This document shows positions 28,288 to 37,674 of a DNA stretch of 64,000 bases, one piece after another (the first letter of the stretch is position 1; each line of letters begins with the position of its first letter). The notes below the pieces were generated by a model, which saw only the letters and a list, made by a program, of their open reading frames with translations, was not told the origin of the DNA and ran no database searches. A program made the position numbers and the translations under genes. The stretch comes from Roseococcus thiosulfatophilus (GTDB lineage: Bacteria; Pseudomonadota; Alphaproteobacteria; Acetobacterales; Acetobacteraceae): positions 248,001-312,000 of the forward strand of contig NZ_JAFFQY010000011.1 of the NCBI RefSeq assembly GCF_017311575.1. Direction: 5' to 3'.

Positions 28288-29082
28288 TTACTTGATGCCG
28301 ACGGCCTGGCGGCCGCGCTGCCCGTCCCGCACGTCGAGCGAGACCTTCTCGCCCTGCTGCAGATCGGTGCGGCCGGCGCGCGTCAGCACGGAGGAGTGCA
28401 GGAACACGTCCTGCCCGCCATCTTCCGGCGTCACGAAGCCGAAGCCGCGCACCTGGTCGAACCACTTCACGGTGCCGTTCAGCGGATAGACGGGGCCGCT
28501 GCCCTCGTCGAAGTTGCGCCGGGGGCCACGATCGCCGCCGCCGAAGCCGCCGCCGCCGCGCGGGCCGCCAAAGCCGCCACCGCCGCCGCCGAAGCCGCCA
28601 CGGTCGCCGAAGCCACCGCCGCCGCCACCGAAGTCACGCCGGGGGGGACGGTCGCCGAAGCCGCCGCCGGGGGCGCCGAAATCGCGCCGGGGGGGACGGT
28701 CCCCAAAGCCGCCGCCGCCGCCGAAGCCGCCACCGGGGCCGCCGAAGTCACGCCGGGGGGGACGGTCGCCGAAGTCGCGCCGGGGGGGGCGGTCGCCGAA
28801 GCCGCCGCGGGGCGCGCCAGCGCCGCCGCCGGGGCCGCGCTTCAGTTCGGTGATGCGGGTGACCAGCCGCCGGCCCTGCCGGTCGGAGCCGATTTCGCAC
28901 ACCAGGATGTCATCGGTGTCGGGTTGGTCCACGCCGGCCTCGGTCAGGGCCGAGGCGTGGAAGAACACGTCCTGCCCATCAGGGCCGAGCACGAAGCCGA
29001 AGCCCTTTCGCCCGTTGTACCACTTCACCTTGGCCTCGATCAGGCCGCCCTCGCCGCCATCAGGCGAATAATCGTCAGACAC
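28288..29082 (-). CDS. Double cold-shock-domain protein with glycine-rich linker
   Basis: The 264-residue protein has two cold-shock domains. The first (about residues 12-75) has VKWYNGRKGFGFV and DVFFHASAL; the second (about 200-264) has VKWFDQVRGFGFV and DVFLHSSVL, both with RNP1- and RNP2-type RNA-binding motifs. Between them lies a linker of about 110 residues made of Gly-rich runs and at least five FGDRPPRRDFG-type repeats, resembling RGG-like RNA-binding tails. It probably binds RNA as a chaperone. GTG 29082 is preferred because GAAGAG lies just upstream; a TTG at 29094 would add four residues. A strong terminator follows. Confidence 0.9.
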   Translation of the reverse strand: MSDDYSPDGGEGGLIEAKVKWYNGRKGFGFVLGPDGQDVFFHASALTEAGVDQPDTDDILVCEIGSDRQGRRLVTRITELKRGPGGGAGAPRGGFGDRPPRRDFGDRPPRRDFGGPGGGFGGGGGFGDRPPRRDFGAPGGGFGDRPPRRDFGGGGGGFGDRGGFGGGGGGFGGPRGGGGFGGGDRGPRRNFDEGSGPVYPLNGTVKWFDQVRGFGFVTPEDGGQDVFLHSSVLTRAGRTDLQQGEKVSLDVRDGQRGRQAVGIK

Positions 29083-29179
29083 GTTGCTCTTCAACCCATA
29101 AACACGTCACGGCCGAACGGGATGCCAGGCCGCCACGGCAACAATGACATTCTCCGCGACGCTTTGCACGGGAAAAGCG

Positions 29180-30445
29180 TCAGCGAAAGCGCGTGGGGGC
29201 ATAGGGCGCGGCGTCGGGCTCCGGCGGGCGGCCGGCCAGCATGGCGGCCAGGATTCCCGCCGAGCGCGGCGCCGCCACCAGCCCCACATGCCCATGGCCG
29301 AAGCCGTAGAGGATGTCCGGGCAGGCCCGGGCGGGGCCGAGCACGGGCAGCCCGTCGGGCATGGAGGGGCGGTGGCCCATCCAGAACCGCACCCGCTCCG
29401 CCGGCAGGTCACGCGGCAGGGCGGGGAAGCTGCGCAGCAGGTGGTCGCGCAGGATTTCGGCGCGCTTCCAGTTGGGGGCGGCCTCGATCCCCGCGATCTC
29501 GACCTGGCCCGCGCAGCGGAGGCCGCGGTCGGTCATGGTCACGCTCATCTTGCCGTCGGAGGGCATCATGGGCGTGCGGGGGCCGGCCTCGGCGCCCTCG
29601 ACCATGGCGTGGTAGCCGCGCTCGCTCTCCAGCGGCAGGCTGTCGCCGGCGGCGCGGGCCAATGCCTTGGAATGGGCGCCGGCGCAGATCACGGCGCGGT
29701 CGGCGGGCACCTCGCCCTGGTCGGTCAGGACGGCCCGCAGCCGCCCGCCCTCGATGCGGAACCCGGTGGCGCGGGAGGGCATGCGCCGCGCGCCCTGCCG
29801 TTCGGCGAGCGCCACCAGGGCGGCGACATAGGCGCCGGGGTCGCGGCAATGCCTGCCCTCCTCCACCAGCACGCCGAAGCGGTAGCGGCGGTCGAGCTCG
29901 GGTTCGCGCTGGCGGAGTTCGTCCTCGTTCAATTCGAGCCACTTCACCCCCGTCTCGGCGCGGACGCGCCAGGCCAGCGCCTCCGCCTCGAAATCCGCGC
30001 GGGAGGGGTAGATGTAGAGCAGGCCGCGCCGTTCGATGAGGTGGCCCACGCCCGCTTCCTCGGCCAGGGCCGCGTGCAGTTCGGGGGCGCCGCGCACCAG
30101 GGCGCGTAGGGCATGGCCGGTCCGCATCACCTTCGCCTCGGTCCAGCCCGAGGCCAGGTAGCGCGTCAGCCAGGGCGCCACGCGGGGGAAGTAGGACCAG
30201 CGGATGGCGAGCGGCCCCAGCGGGTCCATGAGGAACTTCGGCACCTTGCGCCACAGGCCGGGCAAGGCGGGCGGCACCACGCTGGCGGGGCTGAGCCAGC
30301 AGCCATTGCCGTAGCTGGCGGCCTGTTCGCCACCGGGGGTGCCGGGTTCGATGAGGGTGACGGCGAAGCCCTCGCGCTGGGCGGCCAGCGCCGCGCAGGC
30401 GCCCATGATGCCGCCGCCGATGATGGCGACCTGGGTGGTGGCCAT
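29180..30445 (-). CDS. FAD-dependent D-amino-acid dehydrogenase-like oxidoreductase (DadA family)
   Basis: The 421-residue protein has the N-terminal FAD motif VAIIGGGIMGACAALAAQREG and the DadA features EQAASYGNGCWLSPASVVP, PLAIRWSYFPRVAPWLTRYL, and a C-terminal GHRPSMPDGLPVLGPA plus FGHGHVGLVAAPRSAGILA. DAO-family enzymes of this kind oxidise D-amino acids or related secondary amines and pass electrons to quinone. It is 58 bases downstream of the AtzH-like gene on the same strand. The exact substrate is not determined; DadA proper is slightly longer. Confidence 0.85.
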   Translation of the reverse strand: MATTQVAIIGGGIMGACAALAAQREGFAVTLIEPGTPGGEQAASYGNGCWLSPASVVPPALPGLWRKVPKFLMDPLGPLAIRWSYFPRVAPWLTRYLASGWTEAKVMRTGHALRALVRGAPELHAALAEEAGVGHLIERRGLLYIYPSRADFEAEALAWRVRAETGVKWLELNEDELRQREPELDRRYRFGVLVEEGRHCRDPGAYVAALVALAERQGARRMPSRATGFRIEGGRLRAVLTDQGEVPADRAVICAGAHSKALARAAGDSLPLESERGYHAMVEGAEAGPRTPMMPSDGKMSVTMTDRGLRCAGQVEIAGIEAAPNWKRAEILRDHLLRSFPALPRDLPAERVRFWMGHRPSMPDGLPVLGPARACPDILYGFGHGHVGLVAAPRSAGILAAMLAGRPPEPDAAPYAPTRFR

Positions 30446-30503
30446 CACGCCCGCCCCCGATCGCCGGAAGGCCGCATGGCCTGGAGGCGTGAATCGGTGG
30501 CCA

Positions 30504-30899
30504 TCAATTCCTCCCCGGGTCCTGCCCCGCCAGCAGCGAGACATGCGCCGACACCACCCGCCAGCCGAGGTCGGGCAGGCGCACCATAATCTTGGTCTCG
30601 CGGCCGATCAGCCCCGTGCCCACGCGTTCGTATTCCAGGTGGGTGCAGGCGAAATCCTGGCCGAAGCTGGTGATGTGCACCTTGCGCTGCACCCGCTGCG
30701 CATAGGCCTTCACCGAGGCGCGGAAGCCGCGGATGGCCTCGATGCCGTAGAGGATTTCCGTGATGCCGAAGCGCACGGTGCGCGGGTCGGCCCAGAAGAT
30801 CTCGTTCAGGATCTCGGTGCGGTTGTTCATCAGCGCGTCCTCGTAGCGGTCGAAGACGGCGCGGGCCTCGGCGATGACGGAGGGGTTGTCCAGTTCCAT
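30504..30899 (-). CDS. AtzH-like/DUF3225 (HpxZ-type) protein
   Basis: The 131-residue protein belongs to the SnoaL/NTF2-fold AtzH-like group: FDRYEDALMNNRTEILNEIFWADPRTVRFGITEILYGIEAIRGFRA, then VHITSFGQDFACTHLEYERV and GRETKIMVRLPDLGWRVVSAHVSLL. HpxZ homologues occur in purine (oxalurate) and s-triazine breakdown operons and often sit next to amidases; here the neighbours are a DadA-like oxidase downstream and molybdenum hydroxylase genes upstream. The function is unproven. The upstream side carries the terminator and two repeats that separate it from the hydroxylase operon. Confidence 0.75.
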   Translation of the reverse strand: MELDNPSVIAEARAVFDRYEDALMNNRTEILNEIFWADPRTVRFGITEILYGIEAIRGFRASVKAYAQRVQRKVHITSFGQDFACTHLEYERVGTGLIGRETKIMVRLPDLGWRVVSAHVSLLAGQDPGRN

Positions 30900-30931
30900 G
30901 GCGCGCACCTTGCCCCCGGCGCGCGAAAAGC

Positions 30932-30963
30932 AAAAGGGCCGCGCCCCGTGCGGAGCGCGGCCC
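30932..30963 (-). terminator. Rho-independent terminator after the molybdenum hydroxylase genes
   Basis: On the minus strand an 8-base stem (GGGCCGCG with CGCGGCCC) and further pairing inside (CTCCG with CGGGG) is followed by TTTTGCTTTT. It lies between the M-subunit gene and the AtzH-like gene, after two GATTCA-type elements, and should end the S-L-M transcript. Confidence 0.85.
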
Positions 30964-30972
30964 AAAGCATCT

Positions 30973-31023
30973 GGCGACCCGATTCAGACCTCCGGGCCTG
31001 ACGGCCCCTCGGTCATCGGGGCG
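30973..31023 (+). repeat. GATTCA-type palindromic element, copy 5 (variant stem)
   Basis: Outer stem CGACCCGAT pairs with ATCGGGGCG (8 of 9, one A-G mismatch), then the TCA bulge, and the inner stem GACCTCCGGGCC / GGCCCCTCGGTC around TGAC. Stem sequences differ from the copies at 21103 or 57460 but pairing is retained. A second copy follows with a 60-base period. Confidence 0.85.
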
Positions 31024-31032
31024 TTCCACTCG

Positions 31033-31083
31033 GGCGACCCGATTCAGACCTCCGGGCCTGACGGCCCTTCGGTCATCGGGGCG
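31033..31083 (+). repeat. GATTCA-type palindromic element, copy 6 (variant stem)
   Basis: Nearly identical to the copy at 30973 (C to T inside GGCCCCTCGG). It ends three bases before the stop codon of the FAD-subunit gene (31086-31088), so it is the first structure in the 3' region of the S-L-M transcript. Confidence 0.85.
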
Positions 31084-31085
31084 CG

Positions 31086-31880
31086 TCAGCCGGCGGCGGC
31101 GACCGCCCGCTTCGCCATCACCGTCACCAGGTGCGCGCGGTACTCGGCGCTGCCATGGATGTCGCTGTTCAGGTCATCGGCGGGCTGCTTGATGCCCGCC
31201 ACCGCATCGGCCGACCAGTTGGACGAGAGCGCGGCCTCCATCTCCGACTGGCGGAACACGCAGGCGGCGGCGCCATTGATGGCCACGCGCACGCCCTTGG
31301 GGCCCTTCGAGACGAAGGCGCCGGCCATGACGTAGCGGCTGGCCGGGTTGCGCATCTTGGCGTAGCCCGCCTTCTCCGGGATGGGGAATTCCACCGCCAC
31401 CAGGATCTCGTCATGTTCGAGGGCGGTGGTGAACATCCCCAGGAAGAAGTCATCCGCCGCGATCTTGCGCTTGCTGGTGTGGATGGTGGCGCCCAGCCCC
31501 AGCACCGCCGCCGGGTAGTCCGCCGCCGGGTCGTTGTTGGAGACGGAACCACCCAGCGTGCCGCGGTTGCGGACCTGCTGGTCGCCGATGTGCTGCGCCA
31601 TGTAGGCCAGCGCGGGGATGGCGGACTTCACCTCCTCGCTGTTCGCCACCTCATGGTGGCGGGTCAGCGCGCCGATGATGAGGGCATTGCCCTCGCGCCG
31701 GACGCCGCGCATCTCCGCGATGCCCGAGAGGTCCACCAGCGAGGAGGGCTTGTTCAGCCGGTGCTTCAGCGCGGGCAACAGGGTGTGCCCGCCGGAGACG
31801 GCCTTGGCATCGGGGTCCGCGGCCAGGAGCTTCACGGCATCGGCCACGGAAGAGGGCTTGTGATAGGCGAAATCGTACAT
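31086..31880 (-). CDS. Molybdenum hydroxylase FAD-binding (M) subunit
   Basis: The 264-residue protein matches the medium subunit of xanthine dehydrogenase/CO dehydrogenase-family enzymes: YHKPSSVADAVKLL, FAD motif AVSGGHTLLPALKHRL, and the second FAD motif QVRNRGTLGGSVSNNDPAADYPAAVL. The C-terminal CO-dehydrogenase flavoprotein domain follows. FAD in this subunit passes electrons from the iron-sulfur subunit to the acceptor. It is the third gene of an S-L-M operon and ends before the two palindromic repeats and the terminator. Confidence 0.93.
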   Translation of the reverse strand: MYDFAYHKPSSVADAVKLLAADPDAKAVSGGHTLLPALKHRLNKPSSLVDLSGIAEMRGVRREGNALIIGALTRHHEVANSEEVKSAIPALAYMAQHIGDQQVRNRGTLGGSVSNNDPAADYPAAVLGLGATIHTSKRKIAADDFFLGMFTTALEHDEILVAVEFPIPEKAGYAKMRNPASRYVMAGAFVSKGPKGVRVAINGAAACVFRQSEMEAALSSNWSADAVAGIKQPADDLNSDIHGSAEYRAHLVTVMAKRAVAAAG

Positions 31881-31897
31881 CGGGGGCTCCTGAGACG

Positions 31898-34267
<2,370 letters not shown>

Positions 34268-34378
34268 TCTCGTTCTCTCCCTCAGGCCTGGCGACGCCGG
34301 GGCGGGATAGCCCCGGGCGCCTGGCCCCATAGCGCCCGCATCCCGCCGCGGCTTATGGCGCCGCGTGCGGGGAGGCGG

Positions 34379-34882
34379 TTACTCGGCGGCGGCCGCCACC
34401 GTCTCGCGCTTCCCGTGCATCACGTCCTGCGCGGCGGCGATGGCCTTCACGATGTTGTGGTAGCCGGTGCAGCGGCAGAGATTGCCCTCCAGCCCCTCGC
34501 GGATTTCCTTCTCCGACAGGCCCTGCGGGTTCTTGGCCACGAGGTCCACGGCCGACATCACCATGCCGGGCGTGCAGAAGCCGCATTGCAGGGCGTGGTA
34601 TTCGCGGAAGGCCTCCTGCATCGGGTGCAGGGTGCCGTCGGGCTTGGCCAGGCCCTCGATGGTGGTGACCGAAGCGCCGTCGCACATCACGGCCAGCGTG
34701 GTGCAGGACTTCACGCTCTCGCCATCCACATGCACCACGCAGGCGCCGCACTGGCTGGTGTCGCACCCCACATGCGTGCCGGTCAGGCGCAGCTTCTCGC
34801 GCAGCAGCTCCACCAGCAGGGTGCGGCCCTCGACCTCGACCGTGTGCTGCTTGCCGTTCACCGTCAGCGAAACCTGAGGCAT
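34379..34882 (-). CDS. Molybdenum hydroxylase [2Fe-2S] (S) subunit
   Basis: The 167-residue protein binds two [2Fe-2S] clusters: a plant-ferredoxin type site in [16 protein letters not shown]...SCTTL and a second all-helical site in [15 protein letters not shown]...[13 protein letters not shown]. This is the small subunit that passes electrons from molybdenum to FAD. It is the first gene of the S-L-M operon; a 111-base gap with GC-rich inverted repeats separates it from the large-subunit gene. ATG 34882 gives the usual [11 protein letters not shown]-terminus. Confidence 0.94.
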   Translation of the reverse strand: MPQVSLTVNGKQHTVEVEGRTLLVELLREKLRLTGTHVGCDTSQCGACVVHVDGESVKSCTTLAVMCDGASVTTIEGLAKPDGTLHPMQEAFREYHALQCGFCTPGMVMSAVDLVAKNPQGLSEKEIREGLEGNLCRCTGYHNIVKAIAAAQDVMHGKRETVAAAAE

Positions 34883-34965
34883 GGACTGCCCTCCCCTGCG
34901 TTCGAATTCGTTGCCGAAGGTTGCCGCTGGCATGGGCGCCGTCAAGCGCCCGGCCGGGCCGGCCT

Positions 34966-35313
34966 TCAGTAGAAGAAGCGTTCCTCGATGATGGCCCCGT
35001 CCGCCACCGTGTAAAGCCCGACCTCCGCCATGGTCATGCGCGCCCCGTCCTCCTTGCGCGTGAAGTCGAGGCCAAAGCGCAGGGCGAACTGGTCGCCATG
35101 GACGAAGGGGCCCTCCACCGTGAAGCTGTGGACCTCGTGGTTGGCCATCCACCATTCGCTCTTGGCCTCGACGGCCGGGCGGCCCTCGCAACGGGCCATG
35201 GGGCCGTCCATGGCCTCCAGGCTGACCACATCATCGGACCAGAAGCGGGTTTCCTCGCCCCGCCCCTCCTTCAGGGCGGCGGTGAAGGCCTCGGCGACTT
35301 CGCGTGGCGTCAT
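34966..35313 (-). CDS. SnoaL-like (NTF2-fold) protein
   Basis: The 115-residue protein has the SnoaL/ketosteroid isomerase-type NTF2 fold: [53 protein letters not shown] (pieces [37 protein letters not shown]), then [28 protein letters not shown]. No catalytic role can be assigned. ATG 35313 is preferred since GAGGA stands nine bases upstream; the ATG at 35322 has that motif too close. It lies upstream of the S-subunit gene on the same strand and may share its operon. Confidence 0.7.
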   Translation of the reverse strand: MTPREVAEAFTAALKEGRGEETRFWSDDVVSLEAMDGPMARCEGRPAVEAKSEWWMANHEVHSFTVEGPFVHGDQFALRFGLDFTRKEDGARMTMAEVGLYTVADGAIIEERFFY

Positions 35314-35385
35314 GCTGGGCATTCCTCGGTCAGCGCGAGGCTAGCGCCCCGCCGCGCCCGCAGGCAACGGGAATTCCATGCCGGT

Positions 35386-36081
35386 TCAACGGGGCAGGAA
35401 GCCCAGCAGTTCGTCCGCTGTCATCACCTCGCAATAGATGCGGTTCAGGATTCGCAGCTCCTGCTCGTGCTCCGCCTGGCTGCCGGCGGCGCAGGCATCC
35501 TCGACCAGGATCACGTCGAAGCTCTCATCGGCCAGGGACCGCACGGTGGAGCTCACGCACTGGTCGGTGAAGATGCCCGTCGCCACCACATGCGTGATGC
35601 CCATGTTCTGCAGCACCAGGCGCAGATTCGTGCCGGTCAGCGCCGAATCCGTGGTCTTGGTGACCTGGATCTCATCAGGCCGCGGGGCGAGGTCGGGCAC
35701 CACCTGCGATGCCCACTCATCCTTGGGCAGCAGCAAATCGTTCCAGCCGGGCTTGCGCTGGCTCAGCGAACGGTCCCGCCCATCGGGCAGCAGGGCCGCG
35801 ATGCGGGCGAAGACCACGGGGTTGTCGCCCTCCCGGAACGCCGCCATCAGCCGCGCGATGGTGGGGATGACGGTGCCGTGCATCCGCTCGTGGAAGGGCG
35901 TCCAGCGGTGGTAGCGCGCCAGTTCCTCGCCCTGCAGCGTCGCGGGGTCGGGCCGCGCCAGGTAGGTGTTCTGCACGTCAATCACCAGCAGCGCCACGCG
36001 GCCGCGTTCCAGCGCCGGGTCCGGCGCCTCCGGGGCCCCCTCGTAGTAGAAGGAGCGCCAGGCGGTCTTCCAGCTTTCCAT
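35386..36081 (-). CDS. Isochorismatase-like cysteine hydrolase
   Basis: The 231-residue protein carries the isochorismatase-family triad: aspartate in ALLVIDVQNTYLA (residue 35), a lysine in QVTKTTDSALTGTNL and the nucleophilic cysteine in GIFTDQCVSSTVRSLAD. A true isochorismatase is not implied: this group includes amidases such as N-carbamoyl hydrolases and nicotinamidase. With the molybdenum hydroxylase genes 1.2 kb downstream on the same strand, a role in degrading a nitrogen heterocycle or amide is plausible but unproven. Confidence 0.83.
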   Translation of the reverse strand: MESWKTAWRSFYYEGAPEAPDPALERGRVALLVIDVQNTYLARPDPATLQGEELARYHRWTPFHERMHGTVIPTIARLMAAFREGDNPVVFARIAALLPDGRDRSLSQRKPGWNDLLLPKDEWASQVVPDLAPRPDEIQVTKTTDSALTGTNLRLVLQNMGITHVVATGIFTDQCVSSTVRSLADESFDVILVEDACAAGSQAEHEQELRILNRIYCEVMTADELLGFLPR

Positions 36082-36199
36082 GCGGCCATCCCCTTTGCCT
36101 CCGGAAAGCCTAGGCCCCGGGCGCGCCATGGCAAGTCGCATTGACCCACGCCCCCCCGCGCTGGCATATGCCCCCGCATCCGGCCCGCGCGGCCGGAAT

Positions 36200-36348
36200 T
36201 CCTGGAGAACCCCGATGCCCGAAGAAGGCGACAGTCGGCCGAGGCCGACCCTCGCGACCGGACACCGCACCGGAACGACGCCGACCGGCTGACGGTTCGC
36301 GCGTTCTTTCCGGCGGGTCCGCCCACCCTGCCGAGCGAAGAGAACGCG
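36200..36348 (+). promoter_or_regulatory. Structured mgtE leader with alternative hairpins
   Basis: The 5' leader contains a perfect 7-base hairpin, GTCGGCC (36234-36240) with GGCCGAC (36243-36249), and a second GCCGAC (36280-36285) that could compete for the same GTCGGC strand. It also covers the 25-codon ORF at 36215-36292. Such an arrangement resembles leader-based control of Mg2+ transporter genes; no known riboswitch consensus could be recognised by eye. Confidence 0.4.
36215..36292 (+). CDS. Putative leader peptide upstream of mgtE
   Basis: A 25-codon ORF starts at ATG 36215 with GGAG (36204-36207) at good distance and ends at 36292, 56 bases before mgtE. The peptide MPEEGDSRPRPTLATGHRTG contains a Pro-Arg-Pro stretch, which overlaps the hairpin region. 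Proline-containing leader peptides regulate Mg2+ transporter genes in enterobacteria; whether this one does so is inference. It has no recognisable domain. Confidence 0.4.
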   Translation: MPEEGDSRPRPTLATGHRTGTTPTG

Positions 36349-37674
36349 ATGCCCCCCATGACCACCGCGCAGACCCTGGCCCTCGCGCCCGAGACCGCCG
36401 CCTCCCTGCACCCGGCGGACCTCGCCGCCCTGCTCTCCCGCCGCCCGGCCGAGGCGGGCTGGGCCATCATGTCCACCCTGCCGCTGACCCGCCGCGCGGA
36501 GGCCTTCGGCTACCTCGACCCCGCGCTCCAGCTCGGCATGGCGCGCGCCGCCCCGCCGCGCGACTTCGCGGCGCTGGTCACCGCCATGGACGCGGATGAG
36601 CGCGCGGACCTCTGGGCGCGCCTCGGCCCCGAGGCGCAGGAGGCGCTGCTGCCGGCGCTCGCCGCCGCCGAGCGCGAGGACATCCGCCGCCTCGCCGCCT
36701 ATCCGGCCGGCACGGCGGGCGCGGTGATGACCAGCGAATACGCCGTGCTGCGCGGCGAACTCACGGCGCGCGACGCCATCGAGACGCTGCGCGGCCAGGC
36801 GCATTCCAAGGAGACGATCCACGTCGCCTATGTGCTGTCGCCCCAGCGGCGGCTGCTCGGCACCGTGACGCTGGAGGACCTGGTGCTGGCCCCCGCCGGG
36901 CGCCTCGTCGAGGCGCTGATGCGGCGCGACCCGCCCACCGTCCACGCCCAGGACAAGGCCGAGGAAGCCGCCCGCGCCATCGCCCGCTACGACCTGCCCG
37001 CCATCCCCGTCATCAACGGGGGCGAGATGATGGTGGGCATCATCACCGCCGACGACGCCATGGACGTGGCCGAGGCCGAGGCGACAGATGATTTCCACAA
37101 GGCCGGCGGCTCCAACTCGCTCGGCGTCTCGATGCTGAACGCGACGGTGGGGCTGCTCTATCGCAAGCGCATCTCCTGGCTGGTGGTGCTGGTCTTCGCC
37201 AACCTCTTCTCGGGCGCGGGCATCGCGGCCTTCGAGGATGTCATCGCGGCCAATGTCGCGCTCGTCTTCTTCCTGCCGCTGCTGATTGACAGCGGCGGCA
37301 ATGCGGGCAGCCAGTCGGCCACGCTGATGGTCCGCGCGCTCGCCACCGGCGAGGCGCGGATGGGCGATTGGGCGCGCATGCTCCGGCGCGAGGTCACGGT
37401 GGCCGCCCTGCTGGGCCTGACCATGGCGGGTGCGGTCTCCCTGCTGGGCCTGGTGCGCGGCGGGCCCGAGATCGCGGTGGTGGTGGCGCTGACCATGGTC
37501 TGCGTGGTGCTGGTGGGCAGCGTCATCGGCCTGTCCTTGCCCTTTCTGCTCAGTCGGTTGAAGGTGGATCCGGCGACGGCCTCGGCCCCGCTCATCACCT
37601 CCATCGCCGATGCCAGCGGGGTGCTGATCTATTTCGGCATCGCCTCCGCTTTGCTGGTGAACCCCACGACATGA
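36349..37674 (+). CDS. mgtE: Magnesium transporter MgtE
   Basis: The 441-residue protein has the MgtE N-terminal domain (about 15-125), two CBS domains (EYAVLRGELTARDAIETLR... and PPTVHAQDKAEEAARAIARYDLPAIPVI) and a C-terminal domain with five membrane helices (RISWLVVLVFANLFSGAGIAAFEDVI, LLIDSGGNAGSQSATLMVRALA with the conserved GNxGxQ pore region). MgtE is a Mg2+ channel gated by Mg2+ binding to the cytosolic domains. Its stop overlaps the ATG of the next transporter gene (ATGA). The leader upstream is structured and contains a short ORF. Confidence 0.95.
   Translation: MPPMTTAQTLALAPETAASLHPADLAALLSRRPAEAGWAIMSTLPLTRRAEAFGYLDPALQLGMARAAPPRDFAALVTAMDADERADLWARLGPEAQEALLPALAAAEREDIRRLAAYPAGTAGAVMTSEYAVLRGELTARDAIETLRGQAHSKETIHVAYVLSPQRRLLGTVTLEDLVLAPAGRLVEALMRRDPPTVHAQDKAEEAARAIARYDLPAIPVINGGEMMVGIITADDAMDVAEAEATDDFHKAGGSNSLGVSMLNATVGLLYRKRISWLVVLVFANLFSGAGIAAFEDVIAANVALVFFLPLLIDSGGNAGSQSATLMVRALATGEARMGDWARMLRREVTVAALLGLTMAGAVSLLGLVRGGPEIAVVVALTMVCVVLVGSVIGLSLPFLLSRLKVDPATASAPLITSIADASGVLIYFGIASALLVNPTT

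Noticed and set aside
28514-29071. Proline-rich plus-strand frame opposite the cold-shock gene
   Set aside because: It is the antisense reading of the Gly-rich linker codons and has no independent support.
30973-31083. Possible CRISPR fragment (two near-identical units with a 60-base period)
   Set aside because: The units are palindromic members of the dispersed GATTCA-type family, the spacer is only nine bases, and no cas genes are present.
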